The translations under genes were made by a program, and so were the position numbers. Below the pieces are notes generated by a model. It did no database searches. It had not been told where the DNA came from and worked only from the letters and a program-made list of their open reading frames with translations. A stretch of DNA of 64,000 bases from NCBI GenBank assembly GCA_026004675.1, contig BPJP01000002.1:496001-560000 (forward strand), read 5' to 3'. Position 1 is the first letter of the stretch. The number at the start of each line of letters is the position of its first letter. Positions 24,981 to 33,851 of the stretch are shown here, piece by piece. This stretch comes from Gemmatales bacterium. Its GTDB lineage: Bacteria; Planctomycetota; Planctomycetia; Gemmatales; Gemmataceae.

Positions 24981-27314
24981 CTATTTTTTCTTGCGACGCC
25001 GCTGTTTTTTCGGGTTCTTGCTGGCTTGATCGACGACGTCGGCTACCCATTCTTTGAGGCGGCTGAGTTTGCCATCGTCATCGTCTTTTGCCGTCGGTTT
25101 CTTGGCAGCCCCTTTCTTGCTCACGATTTCCTCCGGCGCTTTTTTCTCCTCTTTTTTGGGGAGGAATTTCCGTTCCGCCAGTCCCCAGAGGCTACTGAAG
25201 ATGAAATACGTGCACAGCCCCGACGCCACTTTATAAAACAGGATGCCGAAAAAGATCATCATGTACTTCATCATGCTTTGTTGCATCGCCTGTTGTTCGT
25301 CAGTCGGCGGCGGCGTCATGATCTTTTGCTGGATGATCATCAATGCCACGAAGCAGATCGGCAGGAGATTGAAGTAGGGTCCAAGATAAAGAATCCATCC
25401 CTGATCGGAAGGTCGGCTGATCCAAGGAATGTTCTCTCCCCACCAGATGAGCATGTCCGGAGCCGCCAGGTTCTTCATCCAAAGAAACGGCGCCAGACGG
25501 AAATGGATGCTTTCCTGCAAAGCGAAATAGAGGCCGACAAAGATCGGCAACTGCAGAAACATCATCCAACAGCTGCCCATCGCTGCCATCGGGTTGACGC
25601 CCCGCTCGATCATCAGCTGGTTTTTCGCTCGATGCAATTCCAGCGGGTCTTTGTATTTTTCTTCGAGTTTTTTGATTTCCGGAGCCAACTCGGCCATTTT
25701 CTCCTGGAACTTGGCCATTTGCGCCTGCTGTTTTCTGCTCAAGGGGAACAGGGCACTGCGCACAAGGACGGTCAGAATGATGATGCAGAGACCATAATTG
25801 GGCAAAAACAGCGACAGAAAACCGATCAGATAGTGCATGAGGTTGGTGCACTGGATCAAAAGATCGCTCCACAGAAAGATGCTGCCGTAGTCGGTTATCG
25901 TGTTCAGGTGCAGCGTGTCTTTGTAGCGTTGGATGAGTTCCGGGTCGACCGAGTGGTCGCCGCGCATCTGGCCTAGAAGCAGGACTTTGGCCGGTCCGTT
26001 GTAGAGCAGAAGCTTGTGCACGATCGGTTGGCCAGGTTTAAGTTCCAGGACGTAGGAATTGACGCGAACAGTGATATCGTCGAGAAATGGCTTCTCATCA
26101 ACGCGATCATAATAGGGAATACCCTCGACGGTCGGTCTGGCCCAGGCGAACAGGTTCGGATCGACTCCTTGCTCCTGTTCATTGTCGACGACAATGAGCG
26201 ACGTGAAGAATTGCGAGGTGACTCCCGCATAAAGGATGCGGCGTTCGGGGGTGCCGCGAATATCGACCCCCCCTTCTTGAATGCCGATCGTCCGCGATTG
26301 CTGTTCGTTGCGCTCGACGAAGTTCCCGCTGGCGTCGACCAGACCAACCAAAGCGTTGCGATAGGTGTAGGTGTACCAGACACCTTCGATAGGCAAACCG
26401 TGTGCGCCGGCCAACTGGTAGCGAAAGGGAATGACTTCCCTGGTGCCGATGTTTTCGAACTTCAAAGTCAGGCCGAGGTGATAGGTTCCTTTGGCCAGGG
26501 TGTAGGTTTTCGTGATGCGGACATCTTGTCCCGGCACGTTGGCGGTAAAAACGACGGTGTGCTGATCCTCTTCTTTGCGAACGGAGGCCACTTCCCATTG
26601 CAGACGTCCCAATGTATCGAGGGGGTTGGCCGTCGCGACGGCGGCGTTAGGGTCGGCATAGTGAAAGAGCCGGTGGGCCGCACCAAATTCGGTATCGGGA
26701 ATCAGCTCCAATTCTCGGGAAGGATCGGAAGGCAGGCCGGAATAGGTTCGATCGGGCCATTCGGCGCCTTCCATGGGCTGCATTTGCCGGAAAGCGGGAA
26801 GAACGAGGCGTTGAACGCCAGCCCCGCGCGAGGTGAGATCGACTTTCAGATTGAAATCGTCACCTCCGATAGAGACGATCCGAGCCTCTGGCTCGCGACG
26901 GACAAATGATCGCTGATCGCCCGCGATCCAGTTTGCCCAGCCGATTTGCGTCGCCAAAGCGCCTGCATGGGCGAAGGCGCTGGCGCTTGGGTCCAGCAGG
27001 CCGGGGAGAGAGGCCCAGCGCAGATCGCGTTTCAAGGGTTTTCTGGCGAGCGGCTTGCCCCAAAGACGGCGCTCGCCGGCGACCCATTCGGAGGTTGCCA
27101 TCTGGGCAGCCAGATAACCGGCATTCGCCAAAGGGGATACGGCAGGCAAAGGCGCAAGCAAGGCAGGCGTGCTGGCGCGCAAGCGCGCATCGGGGAGTGC
27201 AAGTCTCGGCTGCGGCGGCGGAGGCGGTGGCCACAGGAGCATGCCCAGCCACGACCAGGCCACGAATACCACAATCGACAAAACGATGAATATCAGCAGG
27301 TTTCGTTGCTGCAT
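24981..27314 (-). CDS. yidC: Membrane protein insertase YidC
   Basis: A 777-residue insertase for inner-membrane proteins, longer than E. coli YidC (548). The N-terminal signal-anchor (NLLIFIVLSIVVFVAWSWL) is followed by a proline-rich linker (PPPPPPQP) and a very large periplasmic P1 domain (to about residue 510). The conserved 60KD_IMP core is complete: YLIGFLSLFLPNYGLCIIIL, FPLSRKQQAQMAKFQ with the cytoplasmic coiled hairpin, then VGLYFALQESIHFR and the last helices. The tail is strongly basic (KNPKKQRRRKKK) and could contact the ribosome. The enlarged P1 domain is typical of planctomycetes. It starts six bases after the metallophosphoesterase stop. Confidence 0.96.
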   Translation of the reverse strand: MQQRNLLIFIVLSIVVFVAWSWLGMLLWPPPPPPQPRLALPDARLRASTPALLAPLPAVSPLANAGYLAAQMATSEWVAGERRLWGKPLARKPLKRDLRWASLPGLLDPSASAFAHAGALATQIGWANWIAGDQRSFVRREPEARIVSIGGDDFNLKVDLTSRGAGVQRLVLPAFRQMQPMEGAEWPDRTYSGLPSDPSRELELIPDTEFGAAHRLFHYADPNAAVATANPLDTLGRLQWEVASVRKEEDQHTVVFTANVPGQDVRITKTYTLAKGTYHLGLTLKFENIGTREVIPFRYQLAGAHGLPIEGVWYTYTYRNALVGLVDASGNFVERNEQQSRTIGIQEGGVDIRGTPERRILYAGVTSQFFTSLIVVDNEQEQGVDPNLFAWARPTVEGIPYYDRVDEKPFLDDITVRVNSYVLELKPGQPIVHKLLLYNGPAKVLLLGQMRGDHSVDPELIQRYKDTLHLNTITDYGSIFLWSDLLIQCTNLMHYLIGFLSLFLPNYGLCIIILTVLVRSALFPLSRKQQAQMAKFQEKMAELAPEIKKLEEKYKDPLELHRAKNQLMIERGVNPMAAMGSCWMMFLQLPIFVGLYFALQESIHFRLAPFLWMKNLAAPDMLIWWGENIPWISRPSDQGWILYLGPYFNLLPICFVALMIIQQKIMTPPPTDEQQAMQQSMMKYMMIFFGILFYKVASGLCTYFIFSSLWGLAERKFLPKKEEKKAPEEIVSKKGAAKKPTAKDDDDGKLSRLKEWVADVVDQASKNPKKQRRRKKK

Positions 27315-27320
27315 GAGAGG

Positions 27321-28067
27321 CTATCGCCCGTCGCGCAGACGGTCGCCCAGAAAGTTTTCCAGATCAGGTATCGCGTAGATTTTTTGAATCGTGGTTTCGA
27401 CGTCGTATTCGACCCGGCGAAAACGGATGGTATCGCCATCCAGTTGCACGTAACACGCACGCCAGTCGCCGTCACGCGGCTGTCCGACGGAACCGACGTT
27501 GCACAGCGTTTTGCGACTGTCGAGACGGTAGACGTAATCGATTTCCTCGGGGCTGTGAAACTGCAGGTTTTCGGTAAAAATACCAGGTACATGCGTGTGC
27601 CCCTGAAAGCAATATTTATCCACCAAAGCGAAAATGCGCTCCATTTTTCGTTGGTTATAGATGTCCTCGGGGAAAACGTACTCGTTCAGCGGATTGCGTG
27701 CCGAACCGTGCACGAACATGAAATTGTCTTCTTTGACAATTCGCGGACGCTCCGCCAGAAAATCCCACCGTCTTTCTTTGACGTGCCGGTTTTCCGTCGG
27801 CAATTCAAGTTGCTCCCGTGTCCAAAAGATGGCACGCTCAGCCGAAGGGTTGAACCCTTCCGGATCGAACATGGCTCCTTGATCGTGATTGCCTAACAGC
27901 ACGACCTTGAAGTCCATGACCATGTCGATGCACTCGCGCGGGTTGGGGCCGTAACCGATCACATCGCCGAGACAATAAATCTCGTCAATATTGCTCTCCT
28001 TGATGTCGGCCATGACCGCTTGGAGCGCTTCTAAATTGCTATGGATATCGCTGATAATGGCCTTCAC
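27321..28067 (-). CDS. Metallophosphoesterase (YfcE/ApaH-like, symmetrical diadenosine phosphatase type)
   Basis: A 248-residue calcineurin-fold phosphoesterase. All metal ligands are visible: D-x-H in [27 protein letters not shown] in [17 protein letters not shown] and GHTH in FQGHTHVPG. The [11 protein letters not shown] stretch is characteristic of a widespread bacterial subgroup whose substrates are unknown but may be nucleotides or phosphodiesters. It is the first gene of the operon leading into yidC (six bases) and the acyltransferase, so it may be translated together with envelope-assembly proteins. Confidence 0.92.
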   Translation of the reverse strand: MKAIISDIHSNLEALQAVMADIKESNIDEIYCLGDVIGYGPNPRECIDMVMDFKVVLLGNHDQGAMFDPEGFNPSAERAIFWTREQLELPTENRHVKERRWDFLAERPRIVKEDNFMFVHGSARNPLNEYVFPEDIYNQRKMERIFALVDKYCFQGHTHVPGIFTENLQFHSPEEIDYVYRLDSRKTLCNVGSVGQPRDGDWRACYVQLDGDTIRFRRVEYDVETTIQKIYAIPDLENFLGDRLRDGR

Positions 28068-28413
28068 GCAAATCGTCTCCGCGGGGTGTCTCCCCCTTTG
28101 CTCCCCAAGGCATGGCTGATCTGATTCAGTCTATTCGATCCGCCCCAACACGCCTACCTGTCTTTATCGAAGCTGTTCTTGGGAGTTTACCCGCCGACTG
28201 GAAAAGGTGTCAAGTGGCCTGTCGCCTGTCCCTTGCTGATCAGAAAGCGGACAGATGGTGAAAAAAATTCCTAGTCGTGCATCGCCGGCGGGGGCGACCG
28301 CTGTAGAAACACCAGACAGTCAGAAAGGAGCGATCGCCGAATCTCTGGGAACAATCGCGGACATAGTTTATAATTGTTAACAATGAGCCAAAACCTGTTG
28401 GAGGATGTCAACG
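28068..28413. other. Intergenic region, 346 bp, between divergent genes
   Basis: No gene is seen. It must hold the promoter of the metallophosphoesterase-yidC operon (minus strand) and that of the plus-strand gene at 28414. The only sharp signal is a TATAAT with an overlapping 12-base palindrome near 28369-28384. Confidence 0.5.
28369..28384 (+). promoter_or_regulatory. Candidate -10 box overlapping a perfect 12-bp palindrome
   Basis: TATAAT at 28369-28374 is followed by, and overlaps, ATTGTTAACAAT (28373-28384), which is perfectly self-complementary. The -35 region is not recognisable. The position, 30 to 45 bases before the start at 28414, suits a promoter with an overlapping operator. Confidence 0.45.
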
Positions 28414-29490
28414 ATGGGACGATGCCATTGGATGGTGGGGGCGGCAGTCATTATCGGCACAGTGGCGACGTTGCGAGCCGAACCGCAGCCAGTCTTCGTT
28501 CGTTTTCGTGACGGGAGCTTGATCCGCAGGGCCCACATTGAAGGGCCGATCCTTTTGGAAACGCCATTCGGCAAACTGACCATTCCCATCGACAAAATTT
28601 CCCGCATCGATTTCGGCTTTCGGGTACCAGAAGACATCGCCCGGCAAATTGGAACTGCCATTCAAGAATTGAGCGGTCCGGATTACCGCAAGCGCGATTT
28701 AGCGAGTCGGCGATTGGTGGCCTTCGGGGTTTTGGCCTATCCCGCCCTTCTGCAAGCCCAAAAGAACGCCGACAAGGAGACAGCGAGACGGGCTGCCGCC
28801 GCCCTCGAACAGATTCGCGAGCACACACCGCCAGAACACCTGAAATTCCGCAAACAAGACGTCGTCTATACTTTCGATTCGCTCATCACGGGTCGCATCA
28901 TCAATTCGGATTTTCGTACGACAACGCGCTACTTCGGCACTGTGAAACTGCAATTGCACGATTTGGCTACCATCTATTCCATAGCGGGAGCTGGCGAAAA
29001 GGTATTCAAACTTCGCGCTGCTGATTTCGCCAAGAATCCCGAATGTTGGTTCGCTACGGGGCTGTCCCTGCATCGGTCGCTGGGGCTGCAAGTCGAAGCC
29101 AACGGCCAGATCCAATTCACGGTGCCAGACGAGAGTCCATCCCCTCAAGGGGCGCTTGATCATGTCGCCGTTCTGAGCGGTCCCGATGGCAGCAAGGTTT
29201 CGGAGAAAGATTCGCCCATCCCTTTCGGCACGCTGCTTGGACGCATCGGTGACGATGGTCCGGTCTTCCGAATCGGCAAGAAACTTGTCGCCACGACGGA
29301 TTCGACAGGCCCGTTATTCTTGCGTATCTTCTGCCCTCCGGGGAAGGCTTCCGGGGCGTACCGGGTATTCGTTCGTGTCGATCCCGAGATAACTGGCGGT
29401 AAGATCAGGGCTGTTTCGGACTTCAAGCAGGTCAGCGAATCGTTGCCTCGGGTCTCGCCTCGCACTCCTAAACTGGCTCCGGAACCTTGA
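28414..29490 (+). CDS. Secreted protein with HEAT-like segment and LecA-like C-terminal beta-sandwich
   Basis: A 358-residue exported protein. The start at 28414 is chosen because GGAGG lies nine bases upstream; the ATG at 28405 abuts the Shine-Dalgarno. A short signal peptide (VGAAVIIGTVATLRA) is followed by a small beta domain (VRFRDGSLIRRAHIEG). A helical HEAT-like stretch spans about residues 75-140 (SRRLVAFGVLAYPALLQAQKN). The last 170 residues, from CWFATGLSLHRSLGL through IPFGTLLGRIGDDGPVFRIG and GPLFLRIFCPP, have the layout of the PA-I galactose-binding lectin fold. Carbohydrate binding is inferred from this pattern only. It is followed by a surface protein gene 213 bp later. Confidence 0.72.
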   Translation: MGRCHWMVGAAVIIGTVATLRAEPQPVFVRFRDGSLIRRAHIEGPILLETPFGKLTIPIDKISRIDFGFRVPEDIARQIGTAIQELSGPDYRKRDLASRRLVAFGVLAYPALLQAQKNADKETARRAAAALEQIREHTPPEHLKFRKQDVVYTFDSLITGRIINSDFRTTTRYFGTVKLQLHDLATIYSIAGAGEKVFKLRAADFAKNPECWFATGLSLHRSLGLQVEANGQIQFTVPDESPSPQGALDHVAVLSGPDGSKVSEKDSPIPFGTLLGRIGDDGPVFRIGKKLVATTDSTGPLFLRIFCPPGKASGAYRVFVRVDPEITGGKIRAVSDFKQVSESLPRVSPRTPKLAPEP

Positions 29491-29703
29491 TTATCCAGGT
29501 GGTCCAGTTCTCGAACGCTGTCAAAAAGGCCGACCTGACTCAGGGAACCTAATTTATCGTCACTTCAGAAAAAAATCCCGCGCGCCGCAGATTCGATGAA
29601 AGAATTTGCGGATTATGCCGATGGTATGGGATGAAGTTCGCTTTCGTGGAGACATTGTGCCAACGGGACGGCACACGGTGCTGGGCTGTGGAAGGAATCA
29701 AAG

Positions 29704-32097
29704 ATGGGATTGCGTGACTTTTTGCGCCGAAACCAGAACCAAGCCGAGGCTGCTGAAAAGCCGGAAGCTGCGCCTCTAGGCGTCGAAGAACTGGAATCGC
29801 GTCAACTGCTTGACGCCACAGCGACGCTGGCAGCGGGCGTGTTGACGGTCAACGGTGGGGCCAATAACGATCGCATCAATCTTGTTCTCGATCAGGCAGC
29901 CAACCAGATTGTCGTCCAGGATTCGTTCCAAGAAGTGGCGCGGTTCAACAGTGGCGCTGTCACGACGATCGTCCTCAATGGCAACGCAGGCAATGATATT
30001 CTCACCATCGCCAAGGAGATCATGCAAGCCGCCACCATCAATGGCGGCGCGGGCAAGGACGTCATTATCTCCGGCGGGGGCAATACGACCCTCAACGGCG
30101 ATGGCGGCAACGATACGCTTATTTCCGGACCAGGGACCAACACGCTGAACGGCGGAGCTGGTGCGGATCGAATCTATGACGTGAAGTTGACCGATACGGT
30201 TGTTCCCGACGTCAATGATCAAGTTTTTGCCGCCGGAAATGCTGCCGCTCCGACGCCGCCTGTCGTCCTTGATCCCATGGAGGTTCAGCGTTTGCTCGAG
30301 CGTGCCACTGCCGCCAGCGCCAGCAACGACGCTATCATCGTTGTTATGGACCGCGGCGGCAAACTGCTCGGCGTGCGCGTGGAATCGGGTGTGTCGCCGG
30401 CGGTCCAGGGCAACCTCGACACTTTGATCTTCGCCATCGACGGTGCGATGGCCAAGGCGCGAACGGCAGCCTTTTTCGCCAACCAAGGCGCGCCGCTCAC
30501 TTCGCGCACTGTCCAGTTCATCAGCCAAAGTACGATTACGCAAAGACAGGTCGAATCGAACCCGAATATTACGGACCCCAACTCAACGGTGCGTGGTCCC
30601 GGCACGGTCGCTCCCATCGGACCGGGGGGGCATTTTCCGCCAACGCGTCGGCCTCCCGGGGTCTTCGCCACGCCGATGGTCGACCTGTTCGATATCGAGC
30701 ATACCAACCGGGATCAGTCGTTCAGCCCCGGTCCTGACCGCATCAAGGGAACGGCCGACGATATTGCACTGCCCAACCGTTTCAACGTACCCAATGCGTT
30801 TATTCCGTCCACCATTCCGCCGGAACAACGTCTCACTCCGCCGGATTCCTATGGTTTTTTGACCGGCTTGCGTCCTGGGTTCCAAGGCCGGGGCATCGGG
30901 ACGCTTCCAGGCGGGGTGCCACTGTACAAGAATGGCGTGCTAGTCGGTGGCATCGGCGTGTTCTTTCCTGGCGAAACCGGCTACGCCAACGAAGAAAACT
31001 CCATTCTCAGCATCGACCACGATCCCACAAAACCAGATCGCTCGTTCGAAGCCGAATGGATCGCTTTCGCAGCAGCGGGCGGAAGTTCCCAGGCTGGATT
31101 CCCGGTCGGCATGATCAACGGCGTGCCCGCGCTGCCCGGGTTCGATATTCCATTCGGCCGGCTCGACCTCGTAGGGATCTCCCTCGATGTGTTTGGGCCA
31201 GGAGGAATCGAAGGGCCATCGCGATTGTTCGCGTTCGGCCAGTCGCTGGGTGTCGGCGATCCGCTCGCAGGCACATATTTGCCGATTGACGGCGGCGGGA
31301 CGCTCTTTGGTAAAGGTGCCCCCGTGCCGGAAGGATGGCTCGTGCTGCCGCACGATTCCCCTACGGGCGAGATCACCGCTCAGGATGTCGTGACGATCAT
31401 CAACCAGGCCATACGCCAGGCAAGCTTTACTCGCGCCGCCATTCGCTTGCCGCTCAGCAGCCGAACGCGGATGGTCTTCTCCGTCAGCGACCGCCAGGGC
31501 AATATCCTCGGTCTATTCCGGATGCCGGATGCCACCATTTTCTCGATCGAAGTCGCCGTCTCGAAGTCGCGCAACGACGCCTATTACGCGGACGCGACGG
31601 CCTTGCAACCCATCGATCGCGTTCCCGGTGTGCCCCTGGGGACTGCCTTTACCAACCGCACCTTCCGCTTTCTGGCTGACCCGCGTTTTCCCGAAGGCAT
31701 CGACGGTACGCCGCCGGGTCCGTTTTCTATTTTCAATGACGGCGGCTCGGATCCGAAAACGGGCCTCAACGTCGGTCCGCCTCGGCCCGCATCGCAATTC
31801 CAAAGTGTTCTGGGTTTCCATTCCTTCAATCCCGGAACGAACTTCCGCGATCCCGACAACATTGCCAACCAGAGCGGCGTCGTCTTCTTTCCCGGCAGTG
31901 CCCCGCTGTATCGAGGCAATAATCTCATCGGCGGTTTGGGCGTTTCCGGCGACGGCGTCGATCAGGACGACGTGGTTGCTTTCATCGGGCATAGCGGATA
32001 TGCCCCACCCGCTACAGTCCTCCGGGCTGACCAGGTCTTCGTCCGCGGCATTCGTTTACCATTCCAGAAATTCCTGCGGAATCCAGAAGGCGGCTAA
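29704..32097 (+). CDS. Surface protein with LEPR-XLL motif, RTX-type beta-roll and two GlcG/HbpS-like domains
   Basis: A 797-residue protein. The N-terminus has no ordinary signal peptide but carries a planctomycete LEPR-XLL-type motif, here GVEELESRQLLDA near residue 26. Residues of about 95-160 hold hemolysin-type calcium-binding repeats (GGAGKDVI, GDGGNDTL, GGAGADRI). Two GlcG/HbpS-like (DUF336) modules follow, at roughly 195-540 and 565-795, each with the helix-strand start of the family (NDAIIVVMDRGGKLLGV and RTRMVFSVSDRQGNILG), the helix with K-x-R/x-A, and a V-P-L-Y-K/R-G-N strand. HbpS-type domains bind haem or small organic ligands. An extracellular location and ligand capture are inferred. 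No catalytic motif is seen. Confidence 0.75.
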   Translation: MGLRDFLRRNQNQAEAAEKPEAAPLGVEELESRQLLDATATLAAGVLTVNGGANNDRINLVLDQAANQIVVQDSFQEVARFNSGAVTTIVLNGNAGNDILTIAKEIMQAATINGGAGKDVIISGGGNTTLNGDGGNDTLISGPGTNTLNGGAGADRIYDVKLTDTVVPDVNDQVFAAGNAAAPTPPVVLDPMEVQRLLERATAASASNDAIIVVMDRGGKLLGVRVESGVSPAVQGNLDTLIFAIDGAMAKARTAAFFANQGAPLTSRTVQFISQSTITQRQVESNPNITDPNSTVRGPGTVAPIGPGGHFPPTRRPPGVFATPMVDLFDIEHTNRDQSFSPGPDRIKGTADDIALPNRFNVPNAFIPSTIPPEQRLTPPDSYGFLTGLRPGFQGRGIGTLPGGVPLYKNGVLVGGIGVFFPGETGYANEENSILSIDHDPTKPDRSFEAEWIAFAAAGGSSQAGFPVGMINGVPALPGFDIPFGRLDLVGISLDVFGPGGIEGPSRLFAFGQSLGVGDPLAGTYLPIDGGGTLFGKGAPVPEGWLVLPHDSPTGEITAQDVVTIINQAIRQASFTRAAIRLPLSSRTRMVFSVSDRQGNILGLFRMPDATIFSIEVAVSKSRNDAYYADATALQPIDRVPGVPLGTAFTNRTFRFLADPRFPEGIDGTPPGPFSIFNDGGSDPKTGLNVGPPRPASQFQSVLGFHSFNPGTNFRDPDNIANQSGVVFFPGSAPLYRGNNLIGGLGVSGDGVDQDDVVAFIGHSGYAPPATVLRADQVFVRGIRLPFQKFLRNPEGG

Positions 32098-32260
32098 GCC
32101 GCGAAACTCTGGGTGGATTTCAGTTTCTCGAACGGTTCGTCGATCTTTCTTTAGAGGAAGATCGCACCGCTTTTGCCTGCGCTTCTCCGAATCTGCTGAT
32201 TTCCAGACCCAAGCCGGCTAGCTCGGCTGCCTGGCCGAACCAGACGTTCGGGAGGATTCC

Positions 32261-32752
32261 ATGAAGCCCACGACCCTCAGCGTGTTTTTTGTGATTCTGT
32301 TAGCCGCGACGGCAAATGCCAGGCACCCGCTGGGAATTCTGTACTACTCCCACGAATTCGAGGAGAATCGCGCCAAGCGAAACGAAGCCAGGCTCAAACA
32401 ACGAAAGGAAATCTACGACGAGCGCCGACCCGATCAATTCAGCCATCGCCGGGCCGGGTTTCCCCTGGAAATCTCTAGACGGGCTCGCCCTTCCGACACC
32501 GGCCGATACGTGGGTTATTACGTCGGTGGCGGTGGGGTCTGTTTCGGACATCATCCCGCCCCCAATCAAGGAACCTGGGGTTGGGATTACTATGGAATGA
32601 AATTCAAACGCAAGATTTTCCTGCTCTGGAACAACCGCTACCAGGGTGGCATGGGACAATACCAGTCCGAAGGTCCGCGACCTGTCGAACATCTGCGCGA
32701 AAGGAAAGCCGAGGCACGTGAACACTACGAACAGGTTCACCACCATCCTTGA
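32261..32752 (+). CDS. Small secreted protein of unknown function
   Basis: A 163-residue protein with a clean signal peptide (residues 1-20, LSVFFVILLAATANA). The mature part is very hydrophilic and basic, rich in Arg, Glu and His (ENRAKRNEARLKQRKEIYDE), then a Gly- and Tyr-rich stretch (RYVGYYVGGGGVCFG, WGWDYYGMKF) and a final charged helix ending HHHP. It could be a periplasmic or surface structural protein. The start has GGGAGG six bases upstream. It converges with the methyltransferase, whose stop is 24 bp away. Confidence 0.68.
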   Translation: MKPTTLSVFFVILLAATANARHPLGILYYSHEFEENRAKRNEARLKQRKEIYDERRPDQFSHRRAGFPLEISRRARPSDTGRYVGYYVGGGGVCFGHHPAPNQGTWGWDYYGMKFKRKIFLLWNNRYQGGMGQYQSEGPRPVEHLRERKAEAREHYEQVHHHP

Positions 32753-32775
32753 CCAGGGCGAAGCGGCGCGGTCCT

Positions 32776-33594
32776 TTAGTGTTTCCGCGCCACGATGATA
32801 TCCTGGCCGGCGACCTCGGATTGCCGCCCGGTCCAGTCCCCGAAATGGATCGGCGTAACGATGTGCAACCCGGCAGCTTCATACATCTCCAGAAGATCGT
32901 CTTTCTCGTAGGCGATCGCAGTTTCTGGATTGTTAACATCCACAACCCAGCATCCTGTCGCATGAGGACGAAAGGGAAAAGGGCTGTCCGCCAGTCGTGG
33001 TTTCGATTCGTCATCGATGATGAAAAACGTCACGAAACACCGTCCGCCATGATCGAGAACCCGAGCCATTTCACGCAGATAGTTGATCGCTGCGTCTGGC
33101 AGCAAATGCGTCAGCACGGAAGTGGCGAAAACGAAGTCGAAGCTAGCATCATCGTATGGGAAGCGAAAACTCGAGGCATCCAACCTGCCGGTCGGGTTAT
33201 AAAGCTTGTTGTACACATCGACATGGACGAAACGGAACTGAGGTAAACGTCTGCTAAATCGGCTCTGACACCAGGAAATCCCTTGGTGGACGACATCGAA
33301 ACCATCGTAACGCGCCCTTTCCGACAGATAGGAAGCAAAATGCCTGGCAACGCGACCGATACCGCATCCGATATCGAGAATGCGTTCATCCTTTCCGACA
33401 CCGGCGAAGCGAAGAATGTTTTGAAAATGGCTGCGCCCGATTTCGTCGAAATTTCGCCCGCCGACAAAATTGAAAAGCTGCGGCGGCGCATTCCCCCACA
33501 CCAACAACCGACAAAGATGAAACAGTCCCTTTGCCAGCCGAGGGAATCGACGGTGGAACTGATCCATCCATGGCACTGAGTTGGGCAAAGTCAT
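32776..33594 (-). CDS. Class I SAM-dependent methyltransferase
   Basis: A 272-residue methyltransferase of Methyltransf_11/25 type. The SAM-binding motif I is RILDIGCGIGRVARHF near residue 73. Motif II is around YDGFDVVHQGI, and the D-F-V-F motif is in DDASFDFVFATSVLTHLL. The C-terminal strand pattern GGRCFVTFFIIDD is complete. The acceptor substrate is unknown. Upstream, 257 bp separate it from the divergent WD40 protein gene. Relatives act on small molecules or glycans, and its position near surface-protein genes does not decide between these. Confidence 0.86.
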   Translation of the reverse strand: MTLPNSVPWMDQFHRRFPRLAKGLFHLCRLLVWGNAPPQLFNFVGGRNFDEIGRSHFQNILRFAGVGKDERILDIGCGIGRVARHFASYLSERARYDGFDVVHQGISWCQSRFSRRLPQFRFVHVDVYNKLYNPTGRLDASSFRFPYDDASFDFVFATSVLTHLLPDAAINYLREMARVLDHGGRCFVTFFIIDDESKPRLADSPFPFRPHATGCWVVDVNNPETAIAYEKDDLLEMYEAAGLHIVTPIHFGDWTGRQSEVAGQDIIVARKH

Positions 33595-33851
33595 CCCTGC
33601 ACCTCACCTTCGATCATCTTCCCGTCCGACAGGCTACCAGTTCCTGGCGATCGGCGTCAATTCGAAGCGCTGAGGGCGCTATCTGCGTCGCTTCACCAGA
33701 CCTTCCCCTCCGGAAATCCGCAAAGCCATGATTCGTTTGCCGTCCGGCCGACGTGCAAAAACCGTATAACCCTGTAGTGGAATCGCGTAGAATCAACATG
33801 GGCAGGACGACCACGAGCGCCTTTCTCTTGTCGAATAGAAACGACGTTACC

